Below the pieces are notes generated by a model. It was not told the DNA's origin, searched no databases, and worked only from the letters and a program-made list of their open reading frames with translations. Positions 28,550 through 35,349 of a stretch of DNA of 64,000 nt are shown piece after piece. The position numbers were made by a program, and so were the translations under genes. The stretch's first letter is position 1; the number at the start of each line of letters is the position of its first letter. Origin of the DNA: JAXHLG01 sp034522495 (GTDB taxonomy: Bacteria > Patescibacteriota > Minisyncoccia > Moranbacterales > DUUL01); NCBI GenBank assembly GCA_034522495.1, contig JAXHLG010000002.1:310001-374000 (forward strand), written 5' to 3'.

Positions 28550-28580
28550 AAAGTCGCTCCTTCACCGGGGGCGGCTTTGC
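28550..28580 (+). terminator. possible rho-independent terminator
   Basis: AAAGTCGCTCC pairs with GGGGGCGGCTTT (two wobbles) around TTCACC, then GCATTATTATTTTC. It ends about 60 bp before the next start codon and could close the upstream transcript. Confidence 0.4.
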
Positions 28581-28638
28581 ATTATTATTTTCAGAGAATC
28601 CAAATTATGTTAGATTTTCAAAATCAAACAGCAAATTT

Positions 28639-29832
28639 ATGAAATACTTATTCATCTTAGGCAACCACCCCGGCTTGTCTGTGGCAGAAATTTCTTGCAA
28701 GCTATCTCCGAAAAACTATTTTTTTCTGGATAAGCAAGTTTTGCAAGTGGAGACAAAAGAAGAATTTGACGCTGAAGATTTGATCAGCCGGCTGGGGGGC
28801 ACTGTCAAAATTGCCGAATTGCTGCAAGAAAATTGCGCGGACTTGAACGAGGAGATAAAAAAATACTTGCCCGAAAATTGGGAGGGGAAATTCCGATTCG
28901 GTTTTTCCTCGTATGGATTCAAGCGCGGGGAAATCAAAGATATTGCCATAAAGGTAAAAAAAGAATTGAAAAATAGAAGCATATCTTCCCGCTGGACCAC
29001 TTCCAGAGAGAGGAATCTTTCCAGCGTGGCGGTTAAGGAAAATAAATTATTGGAAAAAGGAAAGGAGTTTATTGTCTTGAGAAAAGAGGGAATCCAGCTT
29101 TTGGCCGAAACCAAAGCCGTGCAGAATTTCAAGGAGCTTTCCCGCCGCGACTACGGTCGGCCGGCAAGGGATAGCCGATCTGGCATGATTCCGCCTAAGC
29201 TGGCTCAAATTATGATCAACATTGCCTCCGGGGGGAACAAGGAGCAAACCTTGCTAGATCCGTTTTGCGGCTCCGGAACTGTTTTGATGGAAGCTTACTT
29301 GATGGGTTTTGAAAGAATAATCGGAACCGATAATTCCGGCAAAGCCATCGAAGATTCGCGAGAAAATACGGAATGGCTAGAGAATAATTTCGATCTATCC
29401 GGCGAAAAAGAAAGAGAAATCGAGCTGATGCGGTCAGAAGCGTCTTCCTTGTCTGATCACCTGAAGAAAAATTCTGTTGATATAATCGTTACGGAACCCT
29501 ATCTCGGGCCGCAAAAAAAGCTTGATGACATAAAGAAAATAAAAAAGGAGCTGGAAAAGCTTTATTCCGGCGCGTTGGCGGAATTTGAAGAAATTCTCAA
29601 GCCCGGCGGGCGAGTCGTGATGATCTGGCCGGTGCTGAAAAAGAGGAAGCCGTCTTTTATTCATCCGGAATTGAAAAACTTGAAAATTGTTTCCCCGGTA
29701 AAAAACGGCTTGGATATCGATCAAACGTTTCGGAACACCCTCGTTTACAGCAGGAAGGGGCAGAGGGTAATGAGAGAGGTTGTGGTGTTGGAACTTATGG
29801 AGGATCAAGATCAAAACAAAACAAACAAATAA
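28639..29832 (+). CDS. Trm11/UPF0020-type RNA or DNA methyltransferase
   Basis: A 397-residue protein. The N-terminal half (1-170) resembles the THUMP-like region of Trm11/TrmG10 enzymes. The C-terminal Rossmann domain has motif I LLDPFCGSGTVLMEAYL (about 207-223) and an acidic GTDNSG. The expected N/D-P-P-Y motif IV reads TEPYLGP, a variant with Glu in the first place and one Pro missing. Relatives methylate the exocyclic amine of guanosine in tRNA; the substrate here is inferred. The next gene starts 18 bp after its stop, so the two are probably co-transcribed. Confidence 0.8.
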   Translation: MKYLFILGNHPGLSVAEISCKLSPKNYFFLDKQVLQVETKEEFDAEDLISRLGGTVKIAELLQENCADLNEEIKKYLPENWEGKFRFGFSSYGFKRGEIKDIAIKVKKELKNRSISSRWTTSRERNLSSVAVKENKLLEKGKEFIVLRKEGIQLLAETKAVQNFKELSRRDYGRPARDSRSGMIPPKLAQIMINIASGGNKEQTLLDPFCGSGTVLMEAYLMGFERIIGTDNSGKAIEDSRENTEWLENNFDLSGEKEREIELMRSEASSLSDHLKKNSVDIIVTEPYLGPQKKLDDIKKIKKELEKLYSGALAEFEEILKPGGRVVMIWPVLKKRKPSFIHPELKNLKIVSPVKNGLDIDQTFRNTLVYSRKGQRVMREVVVLELMEDQDQNKTNK

Positions 29833-29850
29833 GCATTTATCCAAAGCAAA

Positions 29851-30534
29851 ATGAGCAAACAAAAAGCAACTACTTTAATTGTATCCGATATTCACCTGGG
29901 AAGTCCTGTCAGCCGGGCGGAAAAGCTTTTGGAGACTTTGAAGCAATGGGAATTTGAAACGATCATTTTGCTGGGGGATGTTTTTGATGATCTCGATTTA
30001 AACAACTTAAGAGAAGATCATTGGGAGTTATTGTCTCATCTCAGTCATTTATCCGAAAAAAAGGAAGTGATTTGGATTGAAGGAAATCATGACAAGAATT
30101 TATCTAAAGTGATGTCTTCGTTGGTTGGGATTCAAGTTTACAAAAAATATGTTTGGAAGCACCAAAATAAAAAATGCCTGGCCCTACACGGCCACCAATT
30201 CGATCGTTTTATGCTGGATAATGTTTTCTTAAGCTACATTGCTTCAAAAATCTATCTTTTGATGCAAAAGCTGGGAGGGAAGGAACAAAAAATAGCTCGG
30301 TATATAAAAAGGAAAAGCAAGGGATGGCTGAGGCTTTCCAATAAAGTGGCCAAGAGCGCGATTTTTTATGCCAGACTGCATAGAGCCGATTATGTTTTTT
30401 GCGGCCACACTCATTTTTCCATGGAGATGAAGCAAAAGGGGGTCCATTATTTCAACAGTGGTTGCTGGACGGATGTCCCGTCTTCCATGATTGCCATGAG
30501 AAGAAGCTCGATAGAGATTGTTAAAATTAAATAA
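29851..30534 (+). CDS. LpxH-like metallophosphoesterase
   Basis: A 227-residue calcineurin-like phosphoesterase with all metal-binding blocks: SDIHLGSP, LLGDVFDDLD, EGNHDKN, LHGHQFD and FCGHTHFS. The closest recognisable relatives are UDP-2,3-diacylglucosamine hydrolases, but these bacteria normally lack lipid A, so another phosphodiester or nucleotide substrate is more likely. It is downstream of the methyltransferase gene and probably in the same operon. No SD is seen. Confidence 0.85.
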   Translation: MSKQKATTLIVSDIHLGSPVSRAEKLLETLKQWEFETIILLGDVFDDLDLNNLREDHWELLSHLSHLSEKKEVIWIEGNHDKNLSKVMSSLVGIQVYKKYVWKHQNKKCLALHGHQFDRFMLDNVFLSYIASKIYLLMQKLGGKEQKIARYIKRKSKGWLRLSNKVAKSAIFYARLHRADYVFCGHTHFSMEMKQKGVHYFNSGCWTDVPSSMIAMRRSSIEIVKIK

Positions 30535-30552
30535 CACAAATTTTGCAAGGAA

Positions 30553-30737
30553 GAAACCACTGAAGAATATAGAAATTCCCTTGAAGTGTCATCCTGAATG
30601 CCACCGCTATAGCGGGGTGCCGCTTAAGCGGCAAAAATCAGGATCTCCATGAACAAGCCATTTTTTGCATGTTCCTAGATTCTGAATCCTGCCAGAGGCG
30701 GACACTGCAAGTTCAGAATTCATTCTTCAGTGGTTTC
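30553..30737. repeat. MITE-like element R4, copy 1
   Basis: The 16-bp ends GAAACCACTGAAGAAT and ATTCTTCAGTGGTTTC are perfect inverted repeats. The interior shares TCTGAATCCTGCCAGAGGCG with copy 2 (32769-32936), and here also holds CCGCTATAGCGG and GCCGCTTAAGCGGC palindromes. Confidence 0.85.
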
Positions 30738-30771
30738 AAGAAAAAGCCGGGGTCTTTGCGACGCCCGGCTT
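30738..30771 (-). terminator. rho-independent terminator of a minus-strand unit
   Basis: On the minus strand AAGCCGGGC and GCCCCGGCTT-like arms enclose GTCGCAAAGA, followed by TTTTTTCTT. It ends the small-ORF unit whose promoter is at 31094-31121. Confidence 0.6.
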
Positions 30772-30849
30772 CTAGATATGCCGTTCTTTCCAGCCGTTAT
30801 GGTCTGGTGTGTTTGGCGACCGGGGACAGCTGGAAACATTGGGCCTGGA

Positions 30850-30909
30850 TCACCTCCTTCCCAAACCCCGGTCTATCGACTTAGAAAAAGGAACACAAAA
30901 AATCGTCAT
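30850..30909 (-). CDS. candidate 19-residue micro-ORF
   Basis: Encodes MTIFCVPFSKSIDRGLGRR. SD AAAGGAGG lies 5 nt before the ATG, and the ATG overlaps the stop of the upstream ORF (ATGA), the usual sign of translational coupling. Its own stop overlaps AAGGAGGTGATCC. I recognise no family. A further frame, ATG 30839 to a stop near 30735 (34 codons), follows but with poor SD spacing. Confidence 0.3.
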   Translation of the reverse strand: MTIFCVPFSKSIDRGLGRR

Positions 30910-31031
30910 GTAGACCTCCTTTGACCAAAGGACTCTTTGGCCAATTTAGCAAAAAAAAGCTGGCGGTTTTTGTCCATTTGAGCTTTTTTTCCAACGAATA
31001 CCTTTCTTGGCCATGACGATCTTTTTTTCAA
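30906..31031 (-). CDS. candidate 41-residue basic micro-protein
   Basis: A TTG start with GGGGAGG 4 nt upstream. The product begins MKKRSSWPRKVFVGKKAQ and ends ESFGQRRST; it is strongly basic. I recognise no family. The case rests on promoter, SD, coupling to the next ORF and terminator rather than on similarity. Confidence 0.35.
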   Translation of the reverse strand: MKKRSSWPRKVFVGKKAQMDKNRQLFFAKLAKESFGQRRST

Positions 31032-31093
31032 AATACCTCCCCTGTTATGCATTAAGGATGGGGAATTAATTAAGAACGCATTTGTTTATATTC

Positions 31094-31121
31094 ATGATAA
31101 CATTTTGAATTTTATTGGCAA
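31094..31121 (-). promoter_or_regulatory. minus-strand promoter of the micro-ORF unit
   Basis: -35 TTGCCA (31121-31116) and -10 TATCAT (31099-31094) with a 16-bp spacer; a leader of about 55 nt follows. Confidence 0.45.
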
Positions 31122-31268
31122 GAATTTATATTATAAAAGCATTAGGCAAAAGGTGAATTAGGCTTTTTTGAAGCATATCCAGCGCAAGCGCTTTTCATGC
31201 AATCTTCACAAATAAAGATAGTGATGTTATTATGAGCTGTGATGATTTCCTATTAGTTAAATGTTAAT

Positions 31269-31429
31269 GGGACTGTTTCCAAACACCGTTTTTACTGCAA
31301 TCCCACCTTTTTTGCTAAATTTCCCAAATTTTTTTTGCCTTAGCTAAGGCAAAAGCGGCAAAAATTGTTTGAAAAATTTATCTAAAAAACGAGAAATTTC
31401 GTACTAAGACGGTGTTTGGAAACAGTCCC
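31269..31429. mobile_element. MITE-like element R5, copy 1
   Basis: A 161-bp element with ends GGGACTGTTTCCAAACACCG and CGGTGTTTGGAAACAGTCCC. TAAT is present directly on both sides (31265-31268 and 31430-31433), which fits a 4-bp target duplication. No ORF inside. Copy 2 is at 53603-53773. Confidence 0.75.
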
Positions 31430-31450
31430 TAATTGTCAACTGTTGTACAC

Positions 31451-31539
31451 GGAGGCGTGGCTGAGCGGACGAAAGCGGCGGTCTTGAAAACCGTTGTCCC
31501 GTTTTTGCGGGACCGGGGGTTCGAATCCCTCCGCCTCCG
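31451..31539 (+). tRNA. tRNA-Ser (anticodon UGA)
   Basis: An 89-nt class II tRNA. GGAGGCG pairs with CGCCTCC, the anticodon loop CTTGAAA holds TGA, the variable arm is GTCCCG-TTTTT-GCGGGAC, and the T loop is GGTTCGAATCC. CCA is not encoded (CCC follows the discriminator G). It reads UCA codons. It lies 21 bp after an R5 element. Confidence 0.95.
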
Positions 31540-31647
31540 CCCAGCACCATACGGTGCTGGGCACCGCCCGGTACCATACGGTTCCAGACACCGCCCGGTA
31601 CCATACAGTTCCGGACTCCGCCCGGTACCATACGGTACTGGGCTCCG
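31540..31647. repeat. four tandem 27-bp repeats after tRNA-Ser
   Basis: Units start at 31540, 31567, 31594 and 31621. The consensus begins CCCGGTACCATACGGTWCYG and ends GGGCWCCG. The first unit forms a perfect CCAGCACC-ATAC-GGTGCTGG hairpin and the last GTACC-ATAC-GGTAC. The array starts at the base after the tRNA discriminator. Confidence 0.85.
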
Positions 31648-31708
31648 CCCAAACTTGGAATGCAGCTTGGCGTTAAACAAGGTTTTACATCGTTATAAAG
31701 ATATTCAA

Positions 31709-31735
31709 AAAAACCGCTTCCAAGCAGCGGTTTTT
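31709..31735. terminator. bidirectional rho-independent terminator
   Basis: AAAAACCGCT, loop TCCAAGC, AGCGGTTTTT. It can end both the tRNA-Ser transcript (plus) and the PH-domain operon (minus). Confidence 0.75.
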
Positions 31736-31754
31736 GAATTTAATAAGAAAGCGG

Positions 31755-32357
31755 TTAAACTTTCCCTCTCAATATCGCTCCTTCTTTTTTCTTTTCTCTC
31801 AGGACTGCTTTCTTTTGAAGTTTCATCACGATGTTTCTGGTTCTTACCGGATTGGGCACCTGTTTAAAGGCAAATCTCTGCCTTTCGCCGGCGGTTTGAA
31901 TATAGACGTACCCGTAGCGGAAAAGGGTAGGCAAAATGCCTTGAATTTCAGAGGTGATATCCTGAATTTTGCTGTGTTCCAGCTCACTCACATGCCTGCT
32001 AAAGAGGGCGATTTGTTCAATGTTGACTATCCGTTTGTCGGTAACGATCCAAACATCCAAATAATAGTTTACCCAGGTTACAAAAGCGCCGATCCAAATT
32101 AAAATATATAGAAAAACTTCTATTAAGCCAATAAATTTATCATTGAAGTCGGCTTGTAAAATTTCCCCGAAGCCGCCCCTAAGGGTGTAGCCGATAAGAA
32201 AAACAAAAATTAAAGCGATTATAGTAGGAATAAATTTAAAAACAAAAATCAACCAATGCCTTCGCAAAAGCAGGATGATATTTTCATCCTCCTTTTTTCC
32301 TTTAAAGGTGTAATTTTTATAACGATATTGGTAATCGGGGTCTTGAATAATAGACAT
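31755..32357 (-). CDS. bacterial PH-domain membrane protein
   Basis: A 200-residue protein. Two membrane helices (FVFKFIPTIIALIFVFLIGY and FLYILIWIGAFVTWVNYYLD) are followed by a bPH_2 domain (DVWIVTDKRIVNIEQIALFSRHVSELEHSKIQDI), as in YdbS/YdbT-type proteins. The function of the family is largely unknown. I start at MSIIQDP (32357), 4 nt after the stop of the upstream small membrane gene; an in-frame ATG nine codons earlier would overlap that gene. The two form an operon from the promoter at 32635-32662. Confidence 0.85.
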   Translation of the reverse strand: MSIIQDPDYQYRYKNYTFKGKKEDENIILLLRRHWLIFVFKFIPTIIALIFVFLIGYTLRGGFGEILQADFNDKFIGLIEVFLYILIWIGAFVTWVNYYLDVWIVTDKRIVNIEQIALFSRHVSELEHSKIQDITSEIQGILPTLFRYGYVYIQTAGERQRFAFKQVPNPVRTRNIVMKLQKKAVLREKKKEGAILRGKV

Positions 32358-32361
32358 AGAG

Positions 32362-32580
32362 CTAAAAATATATAATATAATCATTCAAATTAACGCTGAA
32401 AATAAGCATTAAACTTATTACTACTAGCACCAGCAAAACTCCCAAAAAAATTGCCACAGTCCAAAAGGTTATTTTTTTGTTTAGGGAATAAGCCAGCAAG
32501 TGATAAACTATTATCCCGGCCATAACAAAAACGAGAAATAGTATAATCCAATAAGCTATAAAAATGATATTGATAGACAT
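32362..32580 (-). CDS. small two-helix membrane protein
   Basis: 72 residues, nearly all hydrophobic, with two membrane segments (about 4-28 and 38-63). It is the first gene of a two-gene operon with the PH-domain protein, which starts 4 nt after its stop. No family recognised. Tight spacing and the promoter upstream support a real gene. Confidence 0.7.
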   Translation of the reverse strand: MSINIIFIAYWIILFLVFVMAGIIVYHLLAYSLNKKITFWTVAIFLGVLLVLVVISLMLIFSVNLNDYIIYF

Positions 32581-32634
32581 ATAGCGGAATATTGATTAAA
32601 ATTTTGTTTTTATTTATCCTTGGAGGCTTTTTTT

Positions 32635-32662
32635 ATTTTAACCCACATCCGGAAAGTGTCAA
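32635..32662 (-). promoter_or_regulatory. sigma70-type promoter of the PH-domain operon
   Basis: -35 TTGACA (32662-32657), 16-bp spacer, -10 TAAAAT (32640-32635). The leader to 32580 is about 48 nt. Confidence 0.65.
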
Positions 32663-32768
32663 TAACCGATGCTGCTTAAATAATTTAACAATGGAACAAT
32701 TTAACAATGGAACAATGGTTTTCTTATCAAAATTTTTTTTTATGTTATAATAAACTCAAATATATTAA

Positions 32769-32936
32769 GAAACCACTGAAGAATTGATTCTTTTGAAAAT
32801 TTTGTCATTCTGATGAAAATCAGAATCTCTTTACAAAGCCTTTTTTGGTAATCATTAGACTCTGAATCCCGCCAGAGGCGGACAAGCCCGTCAAAGCCGG
32901 GTAAACAAGTTTGGAATGACATTCTTCAGTGGTTTC
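32769..32936. repeat. MITE-like element R4, copy 2
   Basis: The same 16-bp inverted ends as copy 1 (30553-30737); the interior shares the CTGAATCCCGCCAGAGGCGG core. It ends 26 bp before the next start codon. Confidence 0.85.
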
Positions 32937-32962
32937 CGTTCTAACCAAAAATAATCAAAAAA

Positions 32963-33475
32963 ATGGAAATAATACAGGCGTTGGAACAATTCAACCAATT
33001 TCTCGAGCAGTCTTATTTTTTTCGGGCCTTCAAGTTCCTGCTGGGGTTTTATATGATAGTGATGGCTTTGACTTTGGCGGGGATTATGTATCGTTTCGGA
33101 AAATCTTATTATAATCTTCTGACCTTCGGGGCGGGATACAAGCTGGAACCCGGCAAATTCCAAAAAAGATGGAACAAGGCGCAGAGATGGATGGAAAGCG
33201 ACAATCCCGCCAACTGGAAAGCGGCTGTCTTGGAATCGGCCAGAATGCTGGAGAAGGTTTTGAACATTATCGGCTATGAAGGCGATACCTTGGGTCAAAA
33301 GCTGGATAATATGCAGCCTTTTCAGTTGGAAAATTTAAGCCAAGTCAAGGAAGCCAACAAAATAAAGAACAAAATTGTCAGGGATGAAAGCTATTCTATT
33401 ACTCAAGAAGAAGCCAGAAACACGGTCGATGTTTTCGGAGAATCACTGGCTTTCTTTGAAGCGGTGGAGAAGTAG
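32963..33475 (+). CDS. single-pass membrane protein with HEPN-like cytoplasmic domain
   Basis: 170 residues. One membrane helix (about 22-45, FLLGFYMIVMALTLAGIMY) is followed by a helical soluble domain (WKAAVLESARMLEKVLNIIGYEGDTL, then NKIKNKIVRDESYSITQEEAR). The pattern resembles DUF4145/HEPN helical domains but the catalytic R-x4-6-H is not intact. Function is unknown. The R4 element immediately upstream supplies its leader. Confidence 0.7.
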   Translation: MEIIQALEQFNQFLEQSYFFRAFKFLLGFYMIVMALTLAGIMYRFGKSYYNLLTFGAGYKLEPGKFQKRWNKAQRWMESDNPANWKAAVLESARMLEKVLNIIGYEGDTLGQKLDNMQPFQLENLSQVKEANKIKNKIVRDESYSITQEEARNTVDVFGESLAFFEAVEK

Positions 33476-33496
33476 CAAATCTCTTCCTGAAACTTT

Positions 33497-33538
33497 CCTG
33501 AAGTTCGACTTCAGCAATTGCTGAAGTCGAACTTCAGG
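33497..33538. repeat. 42-bp perfect palindrome
   Basis: CCTGAAGTTCGACTTCAG, then CAATTG, then CTGAAGTCGAACTTCAGG, with no mismatch. It follows the preceding stop codon by 21 bp. Related partial palindromes occur at 6951, 17813 and inside a gene at about 8684. Confidence 0.9.
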
Positions 33539-33614
33539 CACTTTAAAACACAAAGCACAAATTACAATGAACAAACAAATTACAAAAGACAACGGACAAA
33601 ACACAAAAAACAAG

Positions 33615-34796
33615 ATGGGTGAGAAATTCCCGGAAGGATTCCTATGGGGGGTAGCTTATTCTTCTCATCAAGTGGAGGGGAATAATAACAATAATGATTG
33701 GTGGGAATGGGAGCAGAAAGGAAAAGCCAAAGACAAATCGGGAAAAGCCTGCGATAGTTGGAATCTCTATGAAACCGACCATGATCTGGCTCGCGATTTG
33801 GGATGCGGAGGATTTCGCCTGTCCCTGGAGTGGTCGAGAATTGAGCCGAAGGAAGGGGAATTTTCCCAGGAAGCAATTGAACACTATAGAAAAGTTTTGC
33901 AGGATATACGCAGAAAAGGCATGAAAACCGTGGTAACCCTGTGGCATTGGCCGCTGCCGCTGTGGTTTTCGCATGAATACGGCTGGCACAAAAGGGAATC
34001 TGTAGATTATTTCAAAAAATATTGCCAAAAAGCAGTTCAAGAGTTGGGAAGCGAAATTGACATTTTTATAACAATGAACGAACCGATGGTTCCCTTGAGC
34101 GCAGGTTTTTTGGTTGGCAGGTTTCCTCCTGGGAAAATAAATCCTTGGCTTTTCAGGAAAGCTAAAAAAAATATGATCAGCGCCCACAAGGAATGCTATC
34201 GAGTAGTTAAAAATATTCACCAAGATTTGCCTGTCGGCATAACTCAACTATACAATTATTTTGAACCTTACAGCGATTTTTTCTTGTGGAAATTTTTATC
34301 AAAAAAAGTAGCTCATTGGTATAATTATGATTTTTTAGACAAGATCGATGGTTATCAAGATTTTGTCGGTCTTGACTACTATTTCCACGACAAAATCAAA
34401 CTTTCATTCAAGGCTCCCTTCTATCAGCAAAATGAAAATGAAAAAGTTTCCGATCTGGGATGGGAGATATATCCGAGAGGAATTTATGAGATAACCAAAG
34501 ATGCTTGGCAGAGATATCAAAAGCCTATTTACATCCTTGAAAACGGACTGGCTGACAAAGAAGATAAGTATAGAAAAGAATTTATCGAAAATCATCTGAA
34601 GCGGCTTCATGGAGCCATTGAAGAAGGCGCTGATGTCAGGGGCTATTTCCACTGGTCCTTGATTGACAATTTTGAATGGTTGGAAGGATTTGAACCCAGG
34701 TTCGGACTGTGCGAGATGAATTATGATACTATGGAGCGCAAAATCCGTCCCAGCGCCCGAAGATACGCTGAAATTTGCAAAAACAACGCCCTTTGA
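33615..34796 (+). CDS. glycoside hydrolase family 1 beta-glycosidase
   Basis: A 393-residue enzyme likely to hydrolyse beta-glucosides or galactosides in the cytoplasm. It has the GH1 start FPEGFLWGVAYSSHQVEG, the acid/base in FITMNEP (E156) and the nucleophile in YILENG (E309), then DNFEWLEGFEPRFGL. The active-site loop reads HWPLPLWF, as in archaeal GH1 enzymes such as Sulfolobus beta-glycosidase, not the bacterial HWDLP. It is shorter than the usual 440-480 residues. I begin at ATG 33615: an upstream ATG (33567) would add 16 residues encoded by a CACAAATTACAATGAACAAA repeat also found at 7053. Neither has an SD. Confidence 0.9.
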   Translation: MGEKFPEGFLWGVAYSSHQVEGNNNNNDWWEWEQKGKAKDKSGKACDSWNLYETDHDLARDLGCGGFRLSLEWSRIEPKEGEFSQEAIEHYRKVLQDIRRKGMKTVVTLWHWPLPLWFSHEYGWHKRESVDYFKKYCQKAVQELGSEIDIFITMNEPMVPLSAGFLVGRFPPGKINPWLFRKAKKNMISAHKECYRVVKNIHQDLPVGITQLYNYFEPYSDFFLWKFLSKKVAHWYNYDFLDKIDGYQDFVGLDYYFHDKIKLSFKAPFYQQNENEKVSDLGWEIYPRGIYEITKDAWQRYQKPIYILENGLADKEDKYRKEFIENHLKRLHGAIEEGADVRGYFHWSLIDNFEWLEGFEPRFGLCEMNYDTMERKIRPSARRYAEICKNNAL

Positions 34797-35349
34797 TTTT
34801 GGCTTCCCGCAGGGGAACCGGCTCCTTTTTTCAAGATTGAGCTTTGGAAGACAACCAACAAACCAGCTTCCTTATTGGGAACAGCCCTTTATTATTATTG
34901 ATTTTATCCAAAATTTATAATATAGTAATAACGTAGGAAATAAGTGGCAAAAAAACAATGGATGCAAATCCATTTTGTTTTTAGTTAAAATATCCATTGT
35001 TCAATTGTTGCATTGTTAAATTGTTAGAATCCAGAGCATTGTTTACATTTCCCAAGAGCGAGGGGATATAAAATTTGAAGACAAAATCGTCTGTATGAGC
35101 GGTTCGGAATTTTCTCTAAATTTTCTGAAGCCTTGGAAGAAAATTTAGTTAGAAAATCAGAAAGCGAGTCCAGTCGTTCGCGAACGACGCGACAAGCTAG
35201 ATTTTTCTTTCAAATTTTATGTTCCCGAGCGAAGTAAAACTGTAAATAACGCTGGCGAATCTTGCAATCTTTAATTTTCAAAAGACTATTTTAACAATGG
35301 AGTAATAGAGCAATGGAACAATGATAAATATAACCTATAAAACTTAACC
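34797..35349. other. spacer with a long inverted-repeat element
   Basis: No gene seen. AACAATGGA words lie on both sides of an inverted-repeat element (35031-35255). Confidence 0.7.
35031..35255. repeat. 225-bp imperfect inverted-repeat element
   Basis: CCAGAGCATTGTTTACATTT at the left mirrors AACTGTAAATAACGCTGG at the right, continuing inward through AGCGAGGGGATATAAAATTT and its counterpart. The centre has TCGTTCGCGAACGA. One copy only in this window; the shape resembles a MITE. Confidence 0.65.

Larger units (their letters stand above)
30739..31121 (-). other. candidate unannotated transcription unit with SD-led micro-ORFs
   Basis: Reading the minus strand: promoter (TTGCCA, 16 bp, TATCAT), SD GGGGAGG and a 41-codon ORF, SD AAAGGAGG and a 19-codon ORF overlapping it by ATGA, then AAGGAGGTGATCC, then the terminator. 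The region 30847-30859 on the plus strand equals the conserved bacterial 16S rRNA 3' end (GGATCACCTCCTT), so the transcript carries its full complement. AAAAAATCGTCATG (about 30896-30909) is the inverse of CATGACGATC plus T-run (31012-31028), so the start regions of the two ORFs can pair. It may be a micro-protein operon or a regulatory RNA. Confidence 0.45.

Noticed and set aside
30780..30860. A fragment of 16S rRNA, suggested by GGATCACCTCCTT at 30847
   Set aside because: The bases upstream do not match helix 45 or the usual 16S 3' region. The reverse strand reads better as an SD in a small transcription unit.
31433..31867. An open frame over tRNA-Ser reading VHGGVAERTKAAVLKT
   Set aside because: This is the well-known spurious translation of a tRNA-Ser gene.
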